From: Vigna angularis
Taxonomy: Eukaryota; Streptophyta; Magnoliopsida; Fabales; Fabaceae
Assembly (NCBI RefSeq): GCF_016808095.1
Contig: NC_068977.1
Location: 31,521,364-31,585,363, forward strand
Direction: 5' to 3'
Length of the DNA stretch: 64,000 nucleotides
Shown: positions 43,162 through 54,900 of the stretch, piece by piece
How positions within the stretch are numbered: the stretch's first letter is position 1
Layout: each line of letters starts with the position of its first letter
The notes under the pieces: model-generated
The model's input: only the letters and a program-made list of their open reading frames with translations
The model's database searches: none
What the model was told of the DNA's origin: nothing
Program-made: the position numbers and the translations under genes

Positions 43162-44444
43162 TTTTTTTTATTCAATTTATAAGTAAGTTTTCATATATTA
43201 ACTAATTTTCGTTATTAAAGAACATATTAAATTAATCTAAAGTGAATTATTTCATTGTCCAATAATTAAGTTGGCTGAGTAACTGTGAAGGGTTTTAAAT
43301 TCATTCATCTGTATTTAATTCCTACTGATAAAAAAGTAAATTATTTTGTTGTGTTTATCTTTTGCTGCATTATGTGCCAGTTTGGTCTTATAGCATAAAC
43401 AAAACTGTGATTATCCGTTGAGAAAAAACAACAAAAAAAAAGGGTTTCGTGGAAGATAAAGTAAAACACTGATTAGTCGCCGTGGATTCGTGGCTACGCA
43501 TGTTCGTATTTATTAACTAATTTGATTATGCCATAATTAATGAATCATTTTAAGGATTGAAACATATTTATTGTTTTTACATTTGTTTTGGTGTACCTAC
43601 TGTGAATAATGGAATATTATTTTTATTGAATTTCTTAATCATAGAGAACCTTTTAGTCTTTGAGATTTTTTTAGATTTCTTTTTTTTTTTTTCAATGTCA
43701 ATTCTTGCCTCTTTATCATTTCTAGAAGATAAAGTTCTTGGATGGAGAGAGGTCCTGTGAGTAAGAGCACATTCCCTTCGAACATTTAAATTTTAAACCT
43801 ATTATATATTATTCATTGATATTACTGATTAAATAGGAATAGTTTTGTACTAATTCATTCAAGACACATAGTTTTAGATTATGGATTCATTAAATCTGTC
43901 ATTTTCAATTAAAAAATATTGCTAAACACTCCCCTTCTTTAAATTTGGTATAAAATAACCGCTTAAAAGAAATAGATAATGTTGTTTAATTATACTAATC
44001 TTATTTACTTTTGTTTTTAAATTCTTCTTCTTTGAAACTTAATATAAAAATAATAATTAAATTTGAATGTCGATGTATTTTAGAAATTCTCATTAAACAT
44101 GTTAAAATTAGTTAAAATTTACCTCTATTTTAAAGGTGTGAAACACTTATGATATAAATCAAACTTATTTAAGAGATTTATGGATTTTATATTTTAGATC
44201 GTGTTTAATGTAAGAATTAGATTTATATTTAAATTTATAACAAACTTTTTTTATGTATGGGTCCATTTTATTATTACACTCTCACTCCCGTGAAAGCATT
44301 CTAACTATAAGTACTTTAACAATAACCTTCTTATACTGAATAACATGACATATTTGTTTGAAACTCCTATTATATAAATTTTCAATACAAGGAATTATGA
44401 ATATTTTTTTTGTCCATATTGTACTTGTTTGAATCGATCATCGG
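43162..44444. other. AT-rich intergenic DNA
   Basis: No gene or repeat is recognisable between the MITE and the solo LTR. Confidence 0.6.
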
Positions 44445-44876
44445 TGTAACATCCCAATAATTATAACATTAAACTATAATAGAGTTCTTACATTATTGAT
44501 ATAATAAGACAGTTGATAGATGGAGGAATAAATTTCCTCATAATTATACAAACCCCAGTCGATCCTCCATCTAATGCCTACTCCACCGACATCTCATCAC
44601 CTTCTGCTCACACCTACCGGATGATCATCACCGAGAGAAAACACAACACAAAATAACAACCACACAACAGACAAAGCAAGGGTGAGCTAATGTAACAGAA
44701 AACAACATGGTATGTTTAAATTAATAACATAATTTTCAATTTACAAGTCAAATTACTCAATCATACAATAAACATACCACAATTATCATAAACTAGACTC
44801 ATCCAGATAATCATATGAATATTGAACTCTTAGCTGATTCTACACTTGCAGTGGTACTTTACTAAGATACATCTTA

Positions 44877-45039
44877 TCATACTATGTCCCCCAAAGTGGA
44901 TCTTCGGATATGGATGCACTTACTTGCTAGCTCAATTATCCTATCATACTCTGTCCCCCGAACTGGATCTTCGGATATGAATATAACCACTAAAGCTACA
45001 TCTTTTCTACTCTGTCCCCCCAAAGTGGATCTTCGGTAA
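44877..45039 (-). repeat. Three-unit tandem repeat of 61-67 bp inside solo LTR B
   Basis: The segment 'actctgtcccccaaagtgg' + 'atcttcggata' occurs three times, beginning near 44881, 44948 and 45009. The spacers are less conserved. Confidence 0.85.
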
Positions 45040-45478
45040 GATTTCCCACTCTCCACCACATAACTTTCTCTCTACGTGAGATCGAGACTATTTAGAGCAT
45101 CAGAATGAACCCCTAAGTCGGAGTCCTACATTCATACATACAACACTTGACACAAATCAATAAGAAGTTTCTCCTAGGAACTCTATTCCATACTTTCCAT
45201 TCATAAATACACATGTCAACATACAATATATTATAATCTTTAGTCATATCTCAAGAAACAACTCTTACATTCTCAAACATTTCATATTATCACATAAAAC
45301 ATTACCTATTAACACATATTTCTTTACGACCTATTAATCCGAATACTTAAGTAGTTCAAACAGCTTGGAAACCTTGACCAATGGCTCCGGAATGGTCAAA
45401 ACCCCCCAAAACGACCTAAAGAACGTCCAAAACGGACATCCAAAACCCCATAACCTCTAAAAACAAATTCAGCATGGT

Positions 45479-45533
45479 GTTAATCGATTATCTATGATGT
45501 TAATCGATTAACATTGCAGGTTAATCGATTAAC
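45479..45533. repeat. Triple palindrome TTAATCGATTA(A) inside solo LTR B
   Basis: TTAATCGATTA appears three times at intervals of about 20 bp (starting near 45480, 45500 and 45521). The last two extend to GTTAATCGATTAAC-like 14-mers. Each is a perfect inverted repeat. Confidence 0.85.
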
Positions 45534-46668
45534 TGTTCATAATTTACCCAGAAACACGAAAATTCACTTTCCTGGCTATTCCGACTATTCCTTTCATTAT
45601 ACAGACTTTCCAAACATCCAAAATTCATCCTTAATCATCATAGATACCAAAATACTCTCAAACATCAAGGATTTATGTCCTAACTCTACAAATTTCATTT
45701 CCATCATCAGCTATCTTCTTAAATCAATACCCAAACCATATATAATTTTCACTTATCAAATCAACAGCCCAGATTCATCAAAATCTTGTAAACATCTAAA
45801 ATCAATATTTTCATGAGACAACGGATAAACAGTATAATTCAAAATGTCGTATTATAAGCCTAATCTCCTTTTAAATCCATAAACAAATTCAGAATCATCA
45901 AGACATAAGCATTCCTTCATTTAAAAACCTTCCACTAATTCAAAATGCTTAATAGAAACAAAGGCTCTCCATTAATCCTCAATCAGATTCAAAACATAAG
46001 CATATCCCAAATCCAAATCGTACACCGATTTAAAGTATGTAACAAAACATAAAGAGAATCAAAATCCTATACATATACAAGATTTAAGATCATACAGAAA
46101 AAAAAGACTGAAGGTTAGCTCCCCTTACGATTTTCTCCTTAGCTAGCCTTTCGAAAACACTTTGCGAACGTTCCCCCGATTCAAAACACAGCTCCAAAGC
46201 CCCTCTACTCCAAAACCTCCGTACTCTGGCCTCTGGTTCGACTTAGGAACCATTCATGTCCCCTGGGACGTCCTTCAATAGCCAAAAATGGCCAAAAACG
46301 CGTTTAAATAGTCAAAAACGCATTAGAACACGTTCACTCGCAGGGTAAATTCGCCCAGCGAGTTGACCATCGAGTGGAAAGGATTTTGACAACTTTGTCA
46401 GTTCGGTTGAACCCCTTCCAAGTGTCGTAATTACGTATCCGAGTACTCGAATCGAAGCTCTTCGAGTCTACTTTCCAATGAAAAAGGAATCAAATCAATA
46501 TATAATTTGTACAAAAAGTTATAATTAAAATATTAAACCATGTCAAAGTTGACAACATTGTATTTTGCACACTAACTTGAACTTTTGTTACAACTTATAC
46601 ATTTTGAGTTTCTTAATCTTCTAATGACTCGAGACTCACATTTTCATTTAATTTTTCAGGGTCTTACA

Positions 46669-47759
46669 ATCAGTACAAACTATTAGTTCTAATACCATTG
46701 ATAGATCTTCAGAAGGAGATTTACGAATAAAATTTGACATAAAATGAGACCGGAACCAAACCACATAAGAGATTGATATCACCTTCAACATAAAACCTTA
46801 AATCAATAGGCTTTTGGGTCTTCTTCCTTATATGTTGTTGCAAAATAAGATCTTGATTTCTTCTAGCTACACCAAATAGACTTTCTATTTCAAGTTTTAT
46901 AATAGAGGATTTTAGTCCCATTAGTCACAATTTTTATAAAAGAAATTGTTTTGGCCCTTCTTAATTTATTCTAAAAAAAGTCATATTATCTAAAGATAAC
47001 TTTATGGTGGCATCTTCCTATGTGAAATGATGTTTGACTATTCAAGTGAAGTTTTGTTTAGCCAAATTGATTTATTCATTCGTAGCAAAAGATGTGTGAC
47101 ACAAATTTGTTTGTTTAATACAATCCATCTTGTTTAATTTTTTTCTTCCATTTTTAAATTCAACTAGGATTGAAATTCATGAAGCAAAGTTATTTTTATA
47201 TCATAGCGAGATTATACTCTATTTACACAACTTTGATTATACAAATGTGTTTTTTTGTAAAATTTTATTTTATATTCATTATTTTAGTATTATTTATTTA
47301 AAAATCTTGATTGATATTATATTATAAATTTTTTTATATTAAAACATTATTTATGAATATTAACAAACTATAAATTTATTATTAATGACGTATAAATTGA
47401 TTTAATAAAAAAATTATCAATTATAAAAAAGAAAAGACATGCAATTATATATAAGTAAAATAACATATAATAAAAAAAGAAAAAAAAATTATTATATTAA
47501 TTTATTTGAAGTATTTATATCATTAAGAAAAAAAAATAAAATAAATGATTTCATATAATTTTTCAAATAAATCAATATAATATCTTAGTAGTTTCTATGT
47601 TTTTAATATATATTTTTTATAACTGTATAATTATTATTTTAAAAAATCAATATATATTTTGTTTTTTTAATAATTGTTAGTTTTCATATTAAATAAGTTT
47701 ATTTGGTATTAATAACAAAGTTATAGTTTATTACCTTTTTTATGTATAGTATTTTAATA
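46669..47759. other. AT-rich DNA with a probable retroelement remnant
   Basis: 46680-46925, read on the - strand, contains 'aaggtgatatcaatctctta' followed by 'tgtggtttgg', and ends near 'aatggtattagaacta'. This type of sequence accompanies the ends of plant LTR elements. I could not define its limits. The remainder to 47759 is AT-rich with no feature. Confidence 0.35.
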
Positions 47760-47764
47760 TAAAA

Positions 47765-47995
47765 GACACTCTTAGCTTGACTGGACTTATGATCTGAGTT
47801 GACTTGGCTTGACAGCTTGAATCAACTCATCTCAACCATTTGACTTGATTCAACTTTCTTTATCCTCCAACCTAAGTTGACTCATCTTAGCCTTTAGCCT
47901 TGACCAACTCAGTTAGACCTTTAGTTTAGATTGATTTACCTCGACCTTTCACCCATATTGACTCTTCTCAACCATTAAATTGACACTTCTAGTAA
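47765..47995 (+). repeat. Degenerate minisatellite, left arm
   Basis: About five to six degenerate units of roughly 40 bp carrying 'gttgactcatctcaacc' and 'tttgacttgattcaac' words (consensus near 'cctttgaccttgactcaactc'). Its complement recurs in the array at 48285-48640, so the two arrays are in opposite orientation. Confidence 0.65.
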
Positions 47996-48284
47996 AAGCA
48001 TGACTTCAACTGGGGAATCACAAACCAATATATAGTTGTGTTTATGTAACATTGTTACTAATAACTTAACATTTCTCTTATTAGTAGGACTATCAATTTG
48101 ACTCATGACCCATGGACCAGTCCAACCCACCTTAACAAGCCTTCATTTTATTGCCCACTAAACATGGGGCCTAAAAAAGTCCCTACCTCAAAGCCCTTTC
48201 TTAAAGTCAATTAAAGTTAAGATCAAAATGGGTTCTTCCTATTAAAATACTTTAATTAACTCTTAAATACAATACCTTCAACTC

Positions 48285-48640
48285 GAACAGAAGGTTAAGA
48301 TGAGTTAGTATGGGTCAAAGGTCAAGTCGAGCTAGCCCATGCAAAAGGTCGAGTTGAATCGTCTTAGGCCAAAGATTTAGTTAAGTTCGCTTAAGTCAAA
48401 GGTTGAGTTGAGCCGATCTATGCTCAATGTCGAGTCGAGTTGATTTGAACTAAAAGTCAAGCTGAGTTGGTCCAGGTTTAAGGTTAAGATGAGCTGGCTC
48501 AGTCGAAGGTCGAGATGAGTTGACCTGAGCTAGAGAGTGGTAGAAAGTTGGATTAGACTAGAGGGTTAAGACTAGTCAACCTAAATCGAAGGTTTAACCA
48601 AACCGATTCGGACATAAGAGTCAACCTAAGTCCGATGCGT
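48285..48640 (-). repeat. Degenerate minisatellite, right (inverted) arm
   Basis: About eight to nine units of roughly 40 bp built on 'aaggtcgagttgagt' plus a variable part such as 'tcgtcttaggccaaagattt'. This is the reverse complement of the word in the left array. Units differ at many positions. Confidence 0.65.
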
Positions 48641-49140
48641 GAACTTAACCTAAGAGCCGAGTCATCCGATGCGTGATCCAACATTGTTTGTCTTGACTTG
48701 AGACTGACTCATACAAACTGACGTAGGCCACGAGACTCATATAGGTTAGATTCAAATCTTGTGGGTTAGACCAACTTAAAAAAAGTCCACTTATCAATAG
48801 TATCTCTATTATAGTAATTACTTTAGGGATTAAATATAGTCATTAAATTTTGACATTAAATTGGAAATCATCTATTTTCAAATTTGATTCTAAAACTTTA
48901 GAAATGAATATATATAGTTATTCTAATCCAACTACTTTGATTTTTTTGATTTTTTTTATATGTCAAATGTATTTCAAATTATCTATGCTCTTTCCATCCT
49001 ACTCAAATGTTAGTGTGGAATATAGTTTAACAAACCTAAAAAAGTTAATACAATTAAGTTTAAAAAATTATTTTAGTTTATTTTTAAAATTTGATAAATA
49101 AAATATATTGAAATTTGGGAGAATGATAAATTTTAATTTT
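48641..49140. other. Repeat remnant and AT-rich DNA
   Basis: From about 48828, 'tttagggattaaatatagtc' resembles the start of the MITE type at 42787, but the copy is degraded and no right end is visible. The last five bases, atttt, are the left target duplication of the next element. Confidence 0.4.
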
Positions 49141-51612
49141 TGTAACATCCCAAAAATACAGTCTAAAAACTATATAATAGAATAATCACATTAAATAATA
49201 ATACAGATCAGTCTTACACTAAAGAGTACGTACGCTTATGGCCGAACACTTTACAAAGCAAAACGAGGAAGTAAAATTGTACAAAGGTACAATTCTGACC
49301 GAACGGTTTACAAAAGGAATTACCGAACGGTCATACAAAAATAAAAAGAGAAGGTGATCGAACGACCACCATACTATAAAACTAAACTACTAACCGAACG
49401 TCCTACTGTTCGGTCTTAACTTCAATCTCAACTAGGTTTTCTTCCTCCAGCGCCTCTTCTAGTAGCTCGTCTCCTTCTGCTCACATCCACAAGGATGATC
49501 ATTGCAATGACAAGGACGAACGTACAAAACAAGACAAGACAGGAAAACACAGGGTAAACTTATGTAATTTAATTCATGTATAGACATTCATTTCACACAA
49601 TCAAACACACAAGATATATTTCATCATACGTTTCATACAAATCATAATACTAGACTGACTGTCCGGATTGTATGAAATCTGTGTAGCTACAGGCGTTCGT
49701 GCACCCGGGTGATGTAGTAACTGGATGCCCTCAACAGCTGCCACCCGAGGTTAGTCCTATCTGTCCAAAGTACCCCTAAGGACTAGGGCCTCCTACCGTT
49801 CCCACACATGACCTACCTTCCTCTATGTGAGGACGAGTACTCACGAAACATCAGGATGAACCGCCAGCTTAGCATGCCCACAGTCATACTTTACAAATTC
49901 AATAATCATCCATGAGTCGTTCCGCCCTGGAACGCTCGTTCAAATCCACAACATTCCATTCATCTCATATTTTCTTCATCTTTCATTATCAGTCTTCTCA
50001 AATTCATCTTTCATTACCAATCAGTTAAATTCCATCTTTGTTCAAGGATTCTTAAGGACACCCGATACCGAACGTTCAATCCTCACTCCAAACGAGGACG
50101 AACACTTGGAACGAGACAGAGAAGTCTCCCGTTCCAATATAGAATAAGACCGAGAGGGTTACTGTCAGGTTGAGACAGAAACCGAGTACAACTATATGTC
50201 ACAAGAACGACTAGAACGAGCATTACTTGCAAAGTGAGCCAATTAGATGAACTGACTCTTGAGAGCTTCAATCGAACACCGAAAAGACCCTGCCAAGTAC
50301 TAAGACTCTAGGCCGGAACCAATGAATGTAAACACGTCAAGACATTTAAAGAACCATACTTAGAAGAATTCACATAAAGAAACCTAATGTCAGTCAATGA
50401 CCGAACATGGTAGAGGGAAAATTCTATTGAAGTTGGACGAACGCTATTTTCATCAAGATAGATCATACAAGAAACAAGTACGAGCGCTTAGTATAAGACC
50501 GAGCACTACTCATTACGAGTGCTTGGTGTGAGACCGAGCACTACTAAACTTATAATAGAAAGCTTGATAAATATAATAAGATACTATTGGAATAGTGTTT
50601 AGGAATAACTCAAATATACAAATACATATATTTACAAAATTTAAGTTTATCACAGAATACTCAGATACAACTACGCTTGGCCGAACCCTCAAGTATAGTA
50701 TTACCACACGAAGACGCTCGTCCTCAACGAGGGTTCTTTCCAAATGAAAGAATCCAATTTTAACCAAGGTTACTAGTATTACCGAACGGTCAATGACCGT
50801 TCAATGACGAACGTACATTATCATAGGGAAATTTCATATCCAGGACTCATTTATCTTCAACTCATCAATACATAATTTCATAACTTTATAAATTCATATC
50901 ATAATAAATTTTTATGCTTCATACAATCCATATCATAGTAAATAATCATATTCCATATAAACAAGCACATCAACATTCATACTTTATATACATTCAACAA
51001 CTCAGCAACATGCATTCATTATCATCGAACGTACAAACAAACATACAATTAAATTAGATAAGCTTCCCTTACCTCTGAGCGTGAACGAACGTCCTAGAGA
51101 CAGAAGTACGGTTCGTCTGACTATAAATCCTTCTACTCTCAACGCTCAACAACTCTTCGAACTAAATCAAACAACAGAAAACCAACAATGGCTCAGACAA
51201 GATGACAGCATGCAACCAGAACTTGATTTGCATGTACTAGAGAACAAACGGCTAAAGACAAGGAAACTTACCAGTTCAGAACTCGAAATTGTTCGGTTCA
51301 AAATGAAGCTCAGAACGCCGGAAATGCTTCTACGGTGCCTGAACGGTGATCGGAGAAGAGCAAAGGTAAGATTTCGTAGAGAGAAGGGAGAGCTTTTAGT
51401 GAGAAGGAGGAGAAATGAGAAATATCAGAGTTTTGGAGAAGAAGATGCATGCAGAGAGTGTGACGTAAACTTTCAAAAACTCAGTTTTGTTTAAAACAAA
51501 CGTCCGCTCCTCTGCTGACACCTGCATTCCACTATCTGATTTTTGACTCCCCTTAACTTGACACCTGGCGTCCGTTCAGAGGGGTTTGGGTGTGTTTTTA
51601 ATGGTTCTGACA
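49141..51612 (-). mobile_element. Solo LTR, subfamily A copy 3
   Basis: 2472 bp from TGTAACATCCC to GGTTCTGACA on the + strand (TGTCAGAACC...GGGATGTTACA on the - strand). It is flanked by a perfect 5-bp target duplication: 'atttt' at 49136-49140 and 51613-51617. There are no gag or pol motifs and no second LTR, so this is a solo LTR. It carries the same ordered landmarks as copy 2: the CATGCAACC...GATTTGCATG hairpin at 51209-51235, dense CCGAACGG words, the 'tcatccttgtgg'-type block near 49480-49505, and the 'gggtaagtcatg'-type block (as complement) near 49800-49865. A 137-codon frame at 51081-51494 lies wholly inside it and has no recognisable domain. Confidence 0.87.
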
Positions 51613-51906
51613 ATTTTATATCCAAAATTTATGATTAAAAGTATATTTAATTCTTATTTAAGAAAAAAAGATGACAATGTTTTATAACTAATGATAACTT
51701 TAACGTGAAACATTATTCTTAAATAACATTAGACTAAAAAAATTTAACATAATTAATTGAGTGTAATTAATTTTGCATTGTGCTCACCTGTAGAAAACGC
51801 TAATTGAATTCTGGGACAGCGAAACTTCTGCGCCGTTGGATTTTGCATGAAACAACCTGCAAAACCCTAAACCCTCATTCTCTTTCTCTTTGAGCACACA
51901 GATGAG
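51613..51906 (+). promoter_or_regulatory. Promoter/5' leader of the conserved unknown gene
   Basis: A 294-bp space between the solo LTR and the ATG at 51907. The last 80 bp contain 'aaaaccctaaaccctcattc', which includes AAACCCTAA (telobox-like), a motif often found before plant translation- and ribosome-related genes. Confidence 0.35.
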
Positions 51907-54900
51907 ATGAGGAAGAAGCTTCTGATCGCAACCACAAAAGGCCTCTCCTTACGCGCCAATCGCAACATTATTCCCAAACCCAACCACTGTAACTATCTCC
52001 CCTCTCATCTTCTTCTCATGTTTCGTCTCTATCTATGTTCTAGTAACATTCTTCTGTTGTTTTTGTCAAATAGCAAGTATTATGCTCTTTTTTGCTGTTT
52101 TTTAGAAGTAAGATTTTTTACGGTCTTACAGAAATGAAGCTGTGTTCACTAATCAATAGCAGTAATATTTTAGGTACTGTTTAATGAGTTTGGCTTGGTG
52201 CCTTGTTAAGTTTAATCTGGCTAGAAACTGAATTAGAATGCGGGATTGGGGTCAATGGCATTATGACATTGTCGTGTTTTTCTCATGTCTGTTAAGGTTT
52301 CTGTTTTTTTTTTTCTTTTTTGGCGTTTATCTTCTTTGGAAAAAGAAGTTGGGAGATTAAATGATAATGATCTTAAAGCAAGAGGAATGGTCTCTAGAGT
52401 GTTTTAAGGAAAAGGGAACAGCTTGTGATTTTGTATAGTTTTTACAAAGAAGGCTGTTTTATGACTTTTAGTTCCGCGAAGTTGTCATGAGAGAAGGGGT
52501 AGAATAAATAATACTTGGTGGAAGTTTTCAAAGGAGATCTCACGGTAAATAATAATCCTTGGAGCTTTATCTTGCCAAATTGCATGTATGATCCATGTTG
52601 CAGACCTCGGATAGAGAATACGACACTATTGTTGTATGTGTGATATTGAGTATGTCTTGGTGCTTAGATTTCTGGGAAGTTTGCATGAGGTTGTAGGTTG
52701 AAATCTCGTTACTGCCATTGTATAACTCTTGATTGTTACTTTTGGGGAAGTGGGAGCACTTTTCTTGATGCTTACTGTAATTTTACTTACTTTTTTGTTC
52801 AATTCTTTGGTGTTACTTGACGCATATCAATGTGACTGGTTTTTGACTTTTTGGAGTTTCTAGTTGTCAGTGTTGATTATTGTTTTCCAATGCCTTTCTT
52901 TGGAACTGTGGTTGTAATGCATTACCAGTTACTGTGATACTGATTCTGTTGTTGAATAACTTGATTATATATCTACTGTGTTGTTTGACAGCAGTATCCT
53001 TTGAAGTATGCTATTCTGTCGATCCAATTAAAGTCCACAGGCATGGGTGGTCACATGCTGCTACTGTCCCTTCTGAGGCATCGGATGCCCAGAAAGGCCC
53101 AAAAAGGGTTCCAAGACATGAAAGAATAGCTATGGTGGAGTCTTTTGTGAACAAGTATTTCTTGATTTCTTTTGTAGTTGAAGCTTTGGTTTCTTTTATG
53201 AGCTTTCCTGCACTATGTTTCATGCTGGCATGTCGGTGTTTCAATTATTCAGGGATGCTCACATCATAGATACCTGACTTTTTCTGACTATTTTCACATG
53301 TAGGTATAGAGCAGAGAATGCTGGGAAATTCCCTACAATATCAGATGCCCAGAAACAAGTTGGTGGCAGTTTTTATGTTGTCCGGGCTATCATTCAGGAA
53401 TTAGAATACAAGTCTAGAACAAATTCTTCAAATAGTGTGGATGAGATTTTGGTGGAAAAACAATTTGATAACAGTAAACACCCCGCCACCAAGTCTGCGA
53501 GTGTTTCATCTGGTAATATTGAGATTGCAAAATACAATGCTATCGAATATGGTTCTCAATCTGTAGATTTGAATTACAAGGAGACTGTGAACGCTGGATA
53601 TGAGCATCATGAAGGAAAGAGAGAGACACGTACTTCGTGTGGGGAGAGGAGATTGTTTGAAGAAGTAGAAATCATGTCTACATCAGTAAGCATTGCATTA
53701 ACAGCGATTTTTAGTTGTTATGAATATATTATATATAGTAGGTTTACTTGATTAGGTTATGAATTTTGTTAAGGGTGTGCAAAATATCCAAATTATCAAA
53801 TCCATAACCAAATCAAATCACTTCAACTCCGTTTCAATAAAATTCCAATTCAATCCATCGATTAACAATGTTTTCATGAATGGATATCCATTACATGAAA
53901 GGCTAATATTTTTTTTTAAGTTTCAAAAATAATTTCGTAAACAAATTTTAAAAATATTTTGAAATTTTTTTAAAAAGGTAAGCTCATGAAATACTTAATT
54001 ATGAAAAAATTGGTTGGATAATTCATCTGATAAGTGTTGATAGAAGGATCCATTTGATTTTGAGAAATGAGGATGAATAATTAATTATCCATAAAATTAA
54101 ATGGACGAATTTGATTTTATCAACATTTCATACTTTTGCAATGGATAGATTGGATGGATTTACATGTGGATGGACAGGATGGATGATAGATAAATGGATT
54201 GCTTTGGTACCCGTAGTTTCATGTCCAACTCCAAATTTTGGATTTTAAAATCAATCCAATTAATTGGATATGGATTAGATATTTGTTTTGGTTTTAATAA
54301 ATCTTAGACTGTTCATCCTAAAGCATCATTTGGTTGAGAAATCTTTTGATTAGCCTTGGCCACAGAGTCAGTGCTCAGTCTTGACTAGGGAGTCATTGAC
54401 TTGGCCTTGATTAAAGTCTACTCAACCTTGATTGGGGCATTGCTGGCTAGACCTCGACTTTGATGTCATTGATACAGACTTGGTCGAGGCATTGTCGTTT
54501 CAGCTTTGACTTGGGTGTTGTCGCCTTGTCCTTGCATGGGGAGTAATCTGCTTGGCCACAATTGGGCTTGGCCATGGCATTGTTGGGTTGACCTTAGATG
54601 GGGTTTTATTGGCTCAATGGTGTCTACTCAGGCACAACTGGGGCATCGGTGGCTCAATCCTTATCTACTCAGCTTCAACTGAGGTATTGTAGGCTTGACC
54701 TCAGTCCACGGCTCAACCTTAATTGGAGTGTTGTTAGTTTGTCAAAGTTTTCTTAGCCACACCAAGGGCATCTTTAGCCTGACTAGGGCGTAGAATTAAG
54801 GTTTAAAACCAAATTTAAAATAAAGTTGGTCAGTTTGGTGTAGTGAAAAACATAGGGGGTGACAAATTCATGGATCCATTATGGTAGTAAAATTATGAAT

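Larger units (their letters stand above)
44445..46668 (-). mobile_element. Solo LTR, subfamily B
   Basis: On the + strand it starts TGTAACATCCCAATAA and ends GGGTCTTACA. Read on the - strand this is TGTAAGACCC...GGGATGTTACA, 2224 bp with TG...CA ends. The flanks 'atcgg' (44440-44444) and 'atcag' (46669-46673) form a 5-bp target duplication with one mismatch. There is no internal domain, primer-binding site or second LTR, so it is a solo LTR. Its 'tctgctcacac...ggatgatca' block (about 44605-44625) and its GGGATGTTACA end are shared with subfamily A. The rest differs. Confidence 0.82.

Noticed and set aside
45514..45816. 100-codon frame as a gene
   Set aside because: It is inside solo LTR B, low in complexity, and without a recognisable domain.
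51081..51494. 137-codon basic frame as a gene
   Set aside because: It lies wholly inside solo LTR A copy 3, has no recognisable domain, and the same place in copies 1 and 2 is not open.
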